DNA of 64,000 nt from positions 1-64,000 of the forward strand of contig CAICTM010000439.1 in the NCBI GenBank assembly GCA_903772945.1, in the 5' to 3' direction. This DNA comes from Seminavis robusta (lineage: Eukaryota > Bacillariophyta > Bacillariophyceae > Naviculales > Naviculaceae). Positions 20,650 through 28,916 of this stretch are shown piece after piece (within the stretch, counting starts at the first letter, position 1; each line of letters begins with the position of its first letter). A program made the translations under genes and the position numbers. Below the pieces are notes generated by a model. That model did not search any database. It was not told where the DNA came from and worked only from the letters and a program-made list of their open reading frames with translations.

Positions 20650-22293
20650 TTATCGGTGTGTTGAAAGCGGTTGCATGGGAAGTCGGGTTAGGGAAAGCCG
20701 ATCCAGCCTCTTCTGATCACGCATCAACCTTGTCACGGCCGGATGTTTGATGGGTAGGTTCATTCGATCGTAAATGTCGACGGCAATGTCAAAGAATCTA
20801 GACGCCTCTTCCGTGGAGGCAAGTTTGACCAATACATTGCCCAAGGCGTGGGCCGCAATCGCCACAGAAGGATGATTGGCTCCAAAAATCGCCTTTCGGA
20901 CATGAAAGACTTCAAAATAAGCATTGCAGGCTTCACTGTATTCTCGCAAATGCAAGTGTACCGAGGCAATCTTATTGAGTGTTTCCACACAGTCTGGATG
21001 CCACGGACCCAGCAGTTCATATCGTATTTGAAAGGCTTCTTCCAGCGCCGCCATGGCCTTGTGACAATGATCCACGTCTTCATCTTGCGTGACGCGGGTC
21101 CACGCCATGCCAATGGAATCCACGACGCGAGCAAACGCCAATCGATCCTCCCGATATTCCATGCGTCGATTCCAAATGCGACAGGCGGATTGGAATGTGA
21201 CGACGGCTTGGGCATATTCCCCAGCGTGCATGTAGGCATGTCCCAACTGCAAGAGTGCTTCGGCCGTCTTGACCGAATGCTTGCCGTGAACCTGTACGGC
21301 TGTTTGACAAATATCCTTCCACCGGGCACATTCTCGTTCGGCTTTGGCTTGTCGTTGTGTCATTTGTGGAGTTTCTTGATTGGATGGTTCGGTTTGACTG
21401 AGGGGTGTGGGAGGTTGTTGCGTAATCAAATCAAACTGAAGGGCTTTGGGAAGAATAGCCAGTGAACCAATGGCCAGAATGCTCTTGCCAATGGCTGACA
21501 ATGGAGTTGTAAAGGAAAAACCTTCTGCTTTGGCAGTGGAGGATGGTGATGCAGATTCTTCTGGTTTGGGTGGGATTTCAAAACACCCACTTCCTAGACT
21601 CTTGCTGATGCCGTTAACTGTTTTGGTACCAGTAGTTGGTTCTGCTGTGGAAGTGGTTGTTTCAGTGATTGGAAAATCGAAGGTTCCTAGACTCTTGAAT
21701 GTGGTTGTTTTGTTGGTTGTAGATGTTGTCTTCTTGGGAGCCTCAGGTTCAATGGGTCGCCTGCAAGGTTCGTCAAAGGGTGACGTGGATTCGGAGGGTA
21801 GAGAGGATTGCAGGTCGTCGTCTTCGTCGTTATATTGTTCTTGTGAATATTCACTGCCAGCAACAAAAGAAATGACTTGGTTGGTGAAGGAGTATTCGGT
21901 TTCCGTGTCGCTGTCAACGTCAACGTCAATACATGTGGGGTCAAAGTTGTTTTCACGATTGCTACTTCTCATTGGCCTCTTGGAGGAGCAATATTCATTC
22001 TTTTGGACTTTGACTCGTCGTCGGGTTTGCTTTCGTAGATAGGGATCGATAAAATCGTCTTGGCAACTGTCGTTGTCGTCAAAAGGAGAGCGATCTTCTT
22101 CTGCTGGTTCTAGGAGTGATTCTTCCCAGAGGGATGTAATGGATGCTTCTGTGGTATCTTGCGATGTAAAGCCCAACGAAGATTCTTTTAGAGCAGTGGA
22201 AGGTCCCTCCGTCACCAAAACTCGGGTGGGGCTTTCGCCTTTCCCCGTCATTAACGACGTGATTTTGGTGATGCGACCATGGCCGAATTTCAT
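20650..22293 (-). CDS. Tetratricopeptide (kinesin light chain-like TPR) protein
   Basis: 547 residues, single exon. Residues 1-310 are low-complexity, Ser/Thr/Glu-rich and probably disordered. Residues about 320-530 hold four or five TPR units of the kinesin light chain type (TAEALLQLGHAYMHAGEYAQ, KAMAALEEAFQIRYELLG, TLNKIASVHLHLREYSEA, AIAAHALGNVLVKLASTEEA), each followed by the W/G-HP-x-C/V spacing typical of KLC repeats (LGPWHPDCVETL, FGANHPSVAIAA). Such repeats are protein-binding scaffolds. There is no motor, kinase or membrane part, so the partner is unknown. It is divergent from the Rrp43 gene with 275 bp between the starts. The N-terminal half has no counterpart I recognise. Confidence 0.85.
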   Translation of the reverse strand: MKFGHGRITKITSLMTGKGESPTRVLVTEGPSTALKESSLGFTSQDTTEASITSLWEESLLEPAEEDRSPFDDNDSCQDDFIDPYLRKQTRRRVKVQKNEYCSSKRPMRSSNRENNFDPTCIDVDVDSDTETEYSFTNQVISFVAGSEYSQEQYNDEDDDLQSSLPSESTSPFDEPCRRPIEPEAPKKTTSTTNKTTTFKSLGTFDFPITETTTSTAEPTTGTKTVNGISKSLGSGCFEIPPKPEESASPSSTAKAEGFSFTTPLSAIGKSILAIGSLAILPKALQFDLITQQPPTPLSQTEPSNQETPQMTQRQAKAERECARWKDICQTAVQVHGKHSVKTAEALLQLGHAYMHAGEYAQAVVTFQSACRIWNRRMEYREDRLAFARVVDSIGMAWTRVTQDEDVDHCHKAMAALEEAFQIRYELLGPWHPDCVETLNKIASVHLHLREYSEACNAYFEVFHVRKAIFGANHPSVAIAAHALGNVLVKLASTEEASRFFDIAVDIYDRMNLPIKHPAVTRLMRDQKRLDRLSLTRLPMQPLSTHR

Positions 22294-22568
22294 GTTCCCA
22301 GCTAGATAGATAGATTAGAAGCCTAATTCGTGGGATGCTCTACAAATTTTGGTTTCTTCTTCCAAATTTGTGAGGACCTAACAGGAACTAACTCCACGGT
22401 TGACATGGATGGGCACGGCAGGTGCGGTCGGATTGAATTCAAACCAATTGCCAATGCGCGGCACTTGGAGGAAAAATTTAGTCCCGAACCTCTTCAATTC
22501 CAGTCACACCTGACTGGAGGAATAGAATGAAACCATTCGATTGAGTCGAGTCGAATGAGAATCAATCG

Positions 22569-23660
22569 ATGAAATCTTCAAGCAACGGCTTTTTGCATGG
22601 GTGGATGGCAGAGTTCGACACATTCATGCAATCCAAGCCAAACAACCATTACAATCAGCCACCTGGAACTGTTGATAGCACAATCAACGAACTGACAAAC
22701 ATAGCAATGCTCAAGGCACCCGCCCAAAAAGCCTCCTCCTCCAAGTCCCACGAACTTGGCAGTGCCGATGTGATTCAAGAATGGGCCGATGCTACCCTCC
22801 AAACCGCGCTCTCCTTGGATCCCAACGCGTACATTCCCGAGCTCTTTTGGGCTCACAAGACACGGCCCGATGGTAGAATCTTTGGACAAGCACGACAAAC
22901 CACCATTACTCCGGGCGTCCTCCAGCAAAATGCCTTGGGAAGTGCATTGGTCAAACTGACAGGTGGCAGCGGCACCAGCAATACTCATGTGCTAGCAGGT
23001 GTCACGGCCGATATCGGACAACCATCCGCCAATCAAGGAGATTTGAAAGTCACATTGACACCCAGCAACAACAATGGTCCATTGGAGTCTTGGTTGCAGC
23101 GTCTCTTGCTTCAAGTCATGGATCTGGAACAATTGGGAATTATACCGGGCAGGGCTGCCTTTGGGCTCGATGTGACCATTTGCATCCTCAATCCCAATGG
23201 AAGTATTGCCGATGCCTGCCTATTGGCTGCCGTGGGGGCCTTGCAAAATACCGCATTGCCGCCAATTGTGGTGCAAGAGGGACGTGTCTACACACTCGAT
23301 AATGATGCCCAACAAAAGGAATTGCCCGAATCTTGGACCAGCTTTGCGTCCCAGACACTGAATCTGCCTGTCATTCCCTTGCCACTATCCATGGGCGTCA
23401 TGAGAATAAAAGCGTCCAAGGAGGACGACAACAACAACAACGAGTCAAAGCAACAATGGTTAGTCGATCCGTCTGGAGAAGAGGAGGAAGTATGTCAGGG
23501 TGCCATTACGGTGGTCTTGGATGGTCTGGACATGGACAATATTCTATCTTTGGATTATCAGGGGAAAGTATCCATGGACCATGCTGATTTGGCGTTGGCT
23601 CTGCGGATGGCCAAAGGAAGAGCCCAAGAACTTTTGCCATTGTTGCAACTGGGGAGCTGA
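22569..23660 (+). CDS. RRP43: Exosome complex subunit Rrp43 (EXOSC8-like), RNase PH fold
   Basis: 363 residues, single exon. After a 95-residue leader, the RNase PH domain starts RPDGRIFGQARQTTITPGVL, then NALGSALVKLTGGSGTSNTHV and AGVTADIGQP. This is followed by LDVTICILNPNGSIADACLL and AAVGALQNTALPPIVV. The DG(N/S)I-x-DA block and the missing catalytic Arg/Asp set of bacterial RNase PH fit the Rrp43/OIP2/Rrp42 branch of the inactive RNA exosome ring, and Rrp43 is the best match. The ring threads RNA to Rrp44 or Rrp6 for 3'-5' decay in nucleus and cytosol. An acidic Asn-rich insert lies at about 280-305. Rrp42 or Rrp45 are less likely alternatives. Confidence 0.85.
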   Translation: MKSSSNGFLHGWMAEFDTFMQSKPNNHYNQPPGTVDSTINELTNIAMLKAPAQKASSSKSHELGSADVIQEWADATLQTALSLDPNAYIPELFWAHKTRPDGRIFGQARQTTITPGVLQQNALGSALVKLTGGSGTSNTHVLAGVTADIGQPSANQGDLKVTLTPSNNNGPLESWLQRLLLQVMDLEQLGIIPGRAAFGLDVTICILNPNGSIADACLLAAVGALQNTALPPIVVQEGRVYTLDNDAQQKELPESWTSFASQTLNLPVIPLPLSMGVMRIKASKEDDNNNNESKQQWLVDPSGEEEEVCQGAITVVLDGLDMDNILSLDYQGKVSMDHADLALALRMAKGRAQELLPLLQLGS

Positions 23661-24291
23661 TTCCATTCTTTCCAAGATTTTTGTTTACGCGCCACTCCGG
23701 TTCATGTCAGCAATCCACCGTGCTTCTCCTTTGTGGTTAGGTTGGGTTGATTGGTGAATGAAGGATTGAGAGTTTTTAAAAACGCAATTGTTCCTTCTGC
23801 AATACGAGATGCAATGGCGGTACCGTACGCACGTATAGAGGCTCTTGTGTCAGCATCCTACCGGCTCTCCGTTTCTTAGAAAGGACTAGCCATTGAGGCG
23901 ATGCAGGCAATCTACTGCCGTCTTTGGTTGCTAGATTAATACATTTCAGGTTCTCGCTTCTCGAGTCTGTGGAGGGCATGCTTCGTTGGACATTGCAGTC
24001 GTCGTGGGCGAGCGAGACAGATGAACCGAGACCGCTTTCATTGAATTCATTTTTTCAAGCCCCAAATACCTGCGGACCACCGTTCATCTGTTTTTAAAAC
24101 GGCAGACAACACGTAGCTACCGATACAGGTAGACACAAAACATAGTACAGTAAAATTGGTTATAAAATTGGCTCACATCGAGTTGTTAATCGTCACATCA
24201 CTATGCAGGCTAAGCCGACGCATCGTTCTGGCTCAGCATGATCTGTTTCGAACAGTACGGTAGACTCAAACGTCCTTGAAACATGCATCGC
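23661..24291. other. Convergent spacer, no supported gene
   Basis: Between the ends of Rrp43 and the small membrane protein gene. A 67-codon minus frame at 23776-23979 has no recognisable features. Confidence 0.4.
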
Positions 24292-24723
24292 TTACTCTCT
24301 CTGGTCGTCATCCGAAGATCCACGGCCGGTGCTTTCCTCGCGAGTTTCCTCGGCATCACCATAGTCTCGGACAAGCTGAGTCCGTCCATCGTCACGCTTC
24401 ACCAGTCGAGTCGCAGTCATTCTCCTGAAAGCGGAGGTTTTCGTAATGTCCTCTTCCTTAGCATCCTCCACCTTCTCGAGTTGTTTTTGCAACTGGACAT
24501 CCACCACGGCCTCCTGTTCCGCAACAAGCTTCTTCATTCTCTCAAGGAGCGCAGATTTCTCGGTCGACGGCATCTTGGGCTGGGCTTCTTGTTTGGAAGG
24601 GACGAAAGCTTTGCTCGGAGGCAGTAGTGGAAGCAACAAGGAGCGGAGAATGGTGACAAATGTGAGAAAGACATCGAGGGCAACACAAAAATGAGGGAAG
24701 CATCCAGCTGATCGCTGAAACAT
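24292..24723 (-). CDS. Small membrane-anchored coiled-coil protein, unknown
   Basis: 143 residues from MFQRSAG. The frame is open for 49 more codons upstream, but that part is His/Trp-rich and unlike protein, so 24723 is chosen. Residues about 12-34 form one hydrophobic span (VALDVFLTFVTILRSLLLPL), either a signal anchor or an uncleaved membrane helix. Residues about 55-90 (SALLERMKKLVAEQEAVVDV and on) form a heptad-like charged helix. The tail is acidic and Ser-rich (GSSDDDQRE). No enzyme motif seen. It is the gene nearest the left side of the retrotransposon, whose insertion lies about 380 bp upstream of this start and so may affect its promoter. Confidence 0.6.
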   Translation of the reverse strand: MFQRSAGCFPHFCVALDVFLTFVTILRSLLLPLLPPSKAFVPSKQEAQPKMPSTEKSALLERMKKLVAEQEAVVDVQLQKQLEKVEDAKEEDITKTSAFRRMTATRLVKRDDGRTQLVRDYGDAEETREESTGRGSSDDDQRE

Positions 24724-25105
24724 GGTAATTAGGCTGTGATGGTCGGTTGCGGGATACCAGCGATGGAAGGCGAAGTCACGACGGGTGGACCGCTTGACCA
24801 TCACGATTACGTACCGGTGGCACTGTGGGTGTGTTGCCACCACATGGAGCCACCACAACGGATCCTTCACGTAACTCTCTGGCTAGCGCTAGCTAGCTAT
24901 TTGAAAGTCTATTCATCAAACCTTTCTCCTGCGGCATGCTCAGTTTCAAGGACGGCAGCACCGTCATTGCCAACTGCCAACAAAGTCACTCCTAAGCGCG
25001 AGCCCAAGAATACGAACCTGAACGGTTCCGGTAAAGTAGACCAGCAAAGCTGTCCTTACAACCACAATGAAATCAGGTTCGGACAGGCAGAAGTTGTACC
25101 CGTAT
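24724..25105. other. Upstream spacer before the retrotransposon
   Basis: Pre-insertion promoter side of the small membrane protein gene. Contains a gctagcgctagctagcta motif at about 24883-24900. No gene. Confidence 0.4.
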
Positions 25106-25110
25106 GCATA
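25106..25110 (+). other. Target-site duplication (left), gcata
   Basis: Five bases directly before the 5' LTR that recur directly after the 3' LTR at 31564-31568. Confidence 0.95.
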
Positions 25111-25286
25111 TGCAATAGGCCTGACTGTAAGGATGCCAAGAGAGGTCTTGGTATGCCTGGAGAGGGATCTTAGTATCCCTGGATACCCTCTACAGGGACA
25201 TAGTCATAGAACGGAGCCAGTGGCTCTGTATCTACCTAATCTAGATAGCTCATAATTTACCCAAACAGTCTTCTAGATCTAGCTTA
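25111..25286 (+). repeat. 5' LTR, first 176 bp
   Basis: Begins TGCAATAGGCC and is identical by eye to 31383-31558. It is interrupted after ...agatctagctta by the nested element. The last five LTR bases (aggca) are found at 26262-26266, giving 181 bp in total. Confidence 0.97.
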
Positions 25287-26258
25287 GGCCGCTCTCTACC
25301 CAAGCGACTAAAGTAGCGACTAAGCCATATTTCGTAGTTTAGTCGATAGTTTAGTCTCTGAGGGTGGTGTCTACCCAAGCGACTAAACGTCCCACGGACT
25401 AAAGGCTTTAGTCATTATGTTGCTCACCGACTAACGGGAGGCTGGTTAGTCGGTGAGCGAACATAACGACTAAAGCTTCTTTAAGAACTCTTTAAAAAAA
25501 GAACAGCACTTTTAAAAAAGAACAGCACTTTTAAAAAAGAACAGCACCCTCATTGCACAGCCTCACTATCAGAGCATCGCGACAGAGCTGATAGAGTAGA
25601 GGTGCGACGAAGAGGAGTACGGTATCGGCGATAGTACGGTATCGGCGATAGTAGAGGAGTATCGGCCGATAGTAAGGTGCAAATGATCGAACGATCGAAC
25701 GATGGAACGACGAAGAGAGTATCGCCGCACCTCTATCGCCGCACCTCTATCGCACTTTATCAAGCCGACAGTCTTCGGTTGAGAATAGAAAGCCATCCCT
25801 CATTGCAGAGTATGGAGTGCGGGATGGCTTTCATTTCTCGGCCTTTGACTGAATGATAGTAGAGTGCAAACGATCAACGATAATGACAGAGGAGAGGTGC
25901 ATCGCAATGGTGTGTTTTGAGTCTTGTTATCTCAAAAAAAGTAATCATTCTTTAAGTCTTTGTTTGAGTCCTTTAAATCCACCATGCTGATAGAATATTG
26001 GTAGCCCACCAAGTGATCACTTTTGTTAAATCTTTTTGAGTCTCTTTAAGTCCAGCATGACTTTAGTCATGTTTGTGTTTGTTTAGTCGCCACGGTAGAC
26101 ACCACGTTTTGACTAAAAACTCGACTAAATTGTTTAGTCCGAGATCATCTGCTGGTAGACACCACCATTACTAAAGGATAATGACTAAATCTTGAACTAA
26201 ACAACCACCTAAAGGATTCCTTTAGTCGCTACTTTAGTCGCTCCGGTAGAGACCGGCC
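25287..26258. mobile_element. Non-autonomous PIF/Harbinger (Tourist-like) DNA element nested in the 5' LTR
   Basis: 972 bp flanked by a direct TTA (25284-25286, 26259-26261), the 3-bp target duplication typical of PIF/Harbinger elements. Terminal inverted repeats of 37 bp (25287-25323 and 26222-26258) match at 34 positions and begin GGCC. The motif g(g/t)gtctacc...gcgactaaa recurs inside both ends in TIR-like orientation (about 25366-25388, 26090-26104, 26150-26164), like subterminal transposase sites. Internal structure: a near-perfect hairpin (25405-25435 against 25445-25476), a 19-bp tandem repeat (25501-25547), and a 12-bp-arm hairpin (25788-25799 against 25821-25832). No transposase frame exists, so it must be mobilised in trans. 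Confidence 0.88.
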
Positions 26259-26261
26259 TTA

Positions 26262-26266
26262 AGGCA
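26262..26266 (+). repeat. 5' LTR, last 5 bp
   Basis: aggca, completing the LTR end after the nested element and the TTA duplicate. It corresponds to 31559-31563. Confidence 0.9.
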
Positions 26267-26619
26267 TAGTGATATCACTCCTTTGACAAGGATTTTGCGA
26301 TCCTTTGACTGAGGGGTATTTTGCGACAACAATAGAAGCTTCCATCCTTCTCCGACAACAACAACAAGAACTTGCTACCGACCTGTCCTGCTCTCGACGG
26401 TCCTGCTCTCAACAGCCAGCCGTGCTTTCAGGACGGAATTCACCAAGAACACTGATCGACCGATCAATCCCCGTGAACTTGAGCAAAATTGACGCCGCGG
26501 AGCAAGTGCAGAAAAGTTGACACCAACAAGAGAAATACTGTAACAAGAGAAATAATTCTGTGCACCTCTTCTGCAGTATTTCTACTTGGTGTTTGTTATC
26601 TCATTACTGACTCAACACC
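26267..26619 (+). other. Retrotransposon leader with possible primer binding site
   Basis: The untranslated region begins tagtgatatcactcc. The first 15 bases contain the palindrome agtgatatcact and only loosely resemble the initiator-Met tRNA primer site (TGGTATCA), so the primer is uncertain. The phrases cctttgac and attttgcga each occur twice within 26278-26327. A 71-codon frame here is not a gene. Confidence 0.5.
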
Positions 26620-28899
26620 ATGCCTTCCGTTCACTCCAAGTTTATGGATGAGGAAGCCGAACAGCGCAAGAAGGTTGCCAAGATGTGGGCTCCTGCTATC
26701 TCTTTCTTCTCTGATAAAAGGAGGAAGGGCAAGTCATCTCAGGGTGACGAGGATGAGGACTCCACCAACGTGCGCACCTTCAGCGTCCCATTGGACCCAG
26801 ACACACCCGAAGATGATGATAAAAAGAAGCAGTACTACACGGTCAAGCTTCCAGTCTTCGAAATGGGTGACACACCAGAAGAATGGTGTGAATGGAGGTT
26901 CAACATTGATGATCTAATCAAAACATTGGGATACACCAAGACGGCTCAGATCGTCCGTGTCCAGCGCAGCCTTCTCAAAGGCAAAAGCGCCGAGCTCTAC
27001 CAGAGCTTCTACAACAAGCGGTTCGCCCGCAAGGTTGAGAAGGAAGATCGGCAGAGGATGGCTTTGAACAAAGTCTTGAACGACATGGCCTTGAAAATCT
27101 TTGCTGATGGAGCCTGGGCAGCTCGTTCCCAGAAGCGCTACATGCGCAACAATCTATTCATGGGCAACATGGATCCGGAGAAATTCGCGGACCGCCTTGA
27201 AAAGCTAAACGATTATTTGAAATATTTCCCCATTGACAAGGTGGAAATGGAACATCCCCCAAACAAGAAACTTGATTGGGATGAACTGGTTGACATCATG
27301 GACTATTCCACGCCTAGGCGCTGGCACCCCTTGATGCTCAGCCAGGGCAAGCAGCCACACCTGTTCACGAGCTTCAATGAGGCTGTGACGTACTACCAGC
27401 GACTTTACAAAGCCGACCTACTTTCCCGCAAGCTCTCCGAAGCCAATGGTTTCAATGGAGGCAACAACGGAGGTGGAGGTGGTGGTCCTGGTGGCGGTGG
27501 TGGCAGAAAGCGCCACCGTGGACATAACAAGGAAGCGAACAATAGCACCAAGGAGCGCACTCCCTGCAACACCTGTGGGAAAATGCACCGTGGAAAGTGC
27601 TGGCACAGCAAAGATTCTGGAAGCGGAGACCGCCCCAACAAACGTGCCAAGTTCCATTCCAACAAAAATAAGAGTAAGCCTCAAAGCTCCCATGTCATGA
27701 TTGAGACCAAAGATCTCAAGAAGCTTGTTGCTAACCAAGCCAAGCGCGCTCGCCAGGATGAAGAAGAATCTGTAAGCAGCTTCGATAACATCCTAGCTAG
27801 CCTTACCATTGCCGGTGACAACAAGGACAAAACCCAAGGTAAGCACTGCCTGCAAATTGACTGCGAGTCCAGCACCTGTACTGACTGTACTGACATTGAT
27901 GACGATCTACCTCCATTGATGCCCAGGTTAAGCACAGCATACAGTGATGATGAAGACAATGACAGCAACAGTAGCAGTAGCAATAATACCTTTAGTAGTA
28001 ACGAACAACCAGAACAATTGTCCCCCTTCTATGAGGATATCCGTAGACCAAAGAAAAAGGTCAAAACTGGGCACTATACAGCCAAAGTCTTAGTCCAGAT
28101 AATGAATCGGAATGAGGAGATTGTCCCAGCTAGAGCATTGCTCGACACTGGCACTTCCTCAACACTCATCCTAAAGGAGTTTGTTCGCAAAGGCAGAGCA
28201 GGCTACAAAGGAAAGAAGGTTCAATGGAACACTCTTGGTGGACAATTCGAAACCAAACAAAGAGCTTTAGTGGACTTCAAGTTCCCAGAGCTAGATGCCA
28301 ATAAAACTGTCACATGGGTAGCCAATGTAGATGATGTACATCCCTCCAGCAACATGGCATATGACATCATCATTGGTATGGACCTTATGACTGAACTTGG
28401 TATCTATGTAGACACCGAAGAAAAGGTGATTGTATGGAAGGACAGCACTGTTCCCCTCAAGCAACGTGGGCAACTCAGTGAAAGTCACTTCATGGAAGCG
28501 CTCTACCATATGAATGTAGAGGCACCTATCCTCCAGGAAGCGGAGTCACGCCAAAAGCGGATTCTAGATGCAAATTATTCCAGTGTAGACATTGATGAGT
28601 ATATCAATAGTCAGGCTAAGCTAAACCTGGATGAAAAAGAGAAACTAAAGGCAGTACTCAAGAGCCATCCCACACTCTTTGGTGGTGGCCTTGGACAATT
28701 GAATATCAAGCCTGTTCATCTAGAAATTAAAGAAGGTGCCAAGCCATTCCATGCCAGAGCCTTTCCCATACCAAAAGCCTATGAGCAAACAACTAAGAAA
28801 GAGATTGACCGATTCTGCGAGATTGGTGTCATGGAAAGAAATCATGATAGTGAATGGGCAGCTGCCAGCTTCATCCAACCTAAGAAAACAGGGATGTAA
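26620..28899 (+). CDS. Gag-protease and start of reverse transcriptase (retrotransposon frame 1)
   Basis: 759 codons. Residues 1-270 are a gag capsid-like region, including LPVFEMGDTPEEWCEWRFNI and a helical block. A Gly-rich run follows, then a zinc knuckle CNTCGKMHRGKC (nt 27565-27600, spacing CX2CX3HX3C). A Ser/Asp-rich linker leads to the aspartic protease with ALLDTGTSSTLI (about residues 506-517) and IIGMDLMTELGI near its end. The RT starts at about 690 (VHLEIKEGAKPFHARAFPIP) and stops at a TAA at 28897-28899 right after the SFIQPKKTGM block, before the RT finger region is complete. Gag, protease and RT appear fused in one frame, as in many single-ORF gypsy elements. The early stop is an artefact of the frame break discussed in the findings. 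Confidence 0.93.
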   Translation: MPSVHSKFMDEEAEQRKKVAKMWAPAISFFSDKRRKGKSSQGDEDEDSTNVRTFSVPLDPDTPEDDDKKKQYYTVKLPVFEMGDTPEEWCEWRFNIDDLIKTLGYTKTAQIVRVQRSLLKGKSAELYQSFYNKRFARKVEKEDRQRMALNKVLNDMALKIFADGAWAARSQKRYMRNNLFMGNMDPEKFADRLEKLNDYLKYFPIDKVEMEHPPNKKLDWDELVDIMDYSTPRRWHPLMLSQGKQPHLFTSFNEAVTYYQRLYKADLLSRKLSEANGFNGGNNGGGGGGPGGGGGRKRHRGHNKEANNSTKERTPCNTCGKMHRGKCWHSKDSGSGDRPNKRAKFHSNKNKSKPQSSHVMIETKDLKKLVANQAKRARQDEEESVSSFDNILASLTIAGDNKDKTQGKHCLQIDCESSTCTDCTDIDDDLPPLMPRLSTAYSDDEDNDSNSSSSNNTFSSNEQPEQLSPFYEDIRRPKKKVKTGHYTAKVLVQIMNRNEEIVPARALLDTGTSSTLILKEFVRKGRAGYKGKKVQWNTLGGQFETKQRALVDFKFPELDANKTVTWVANVDDVHPSSNMAYDIIIGMDLMTELGIYVDTEEKVIVWKDSTVPLKQRGQLSESHFMEALYHMNVEAPILQEAESRQKRILDANYSSVDIDEYINSQAKLNLDEKEKLKAVLKSHPTLFGGGLGQLNIKPVHLEIKEGAKPFHARAFPIPKAYEQTTKKEIDRFCEIGVMERNHDSEWAAASFIQPKKTGM

Positions 28900-28916
28900 G
28901 AGTGCTGACAGACTTC

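Noticed and set aside
26305-26520. 71-codon frame before gag
   Set aside because: Lies in the retrotransposon leader and is Gln/Ser-rich without motifs; likely untranslated.
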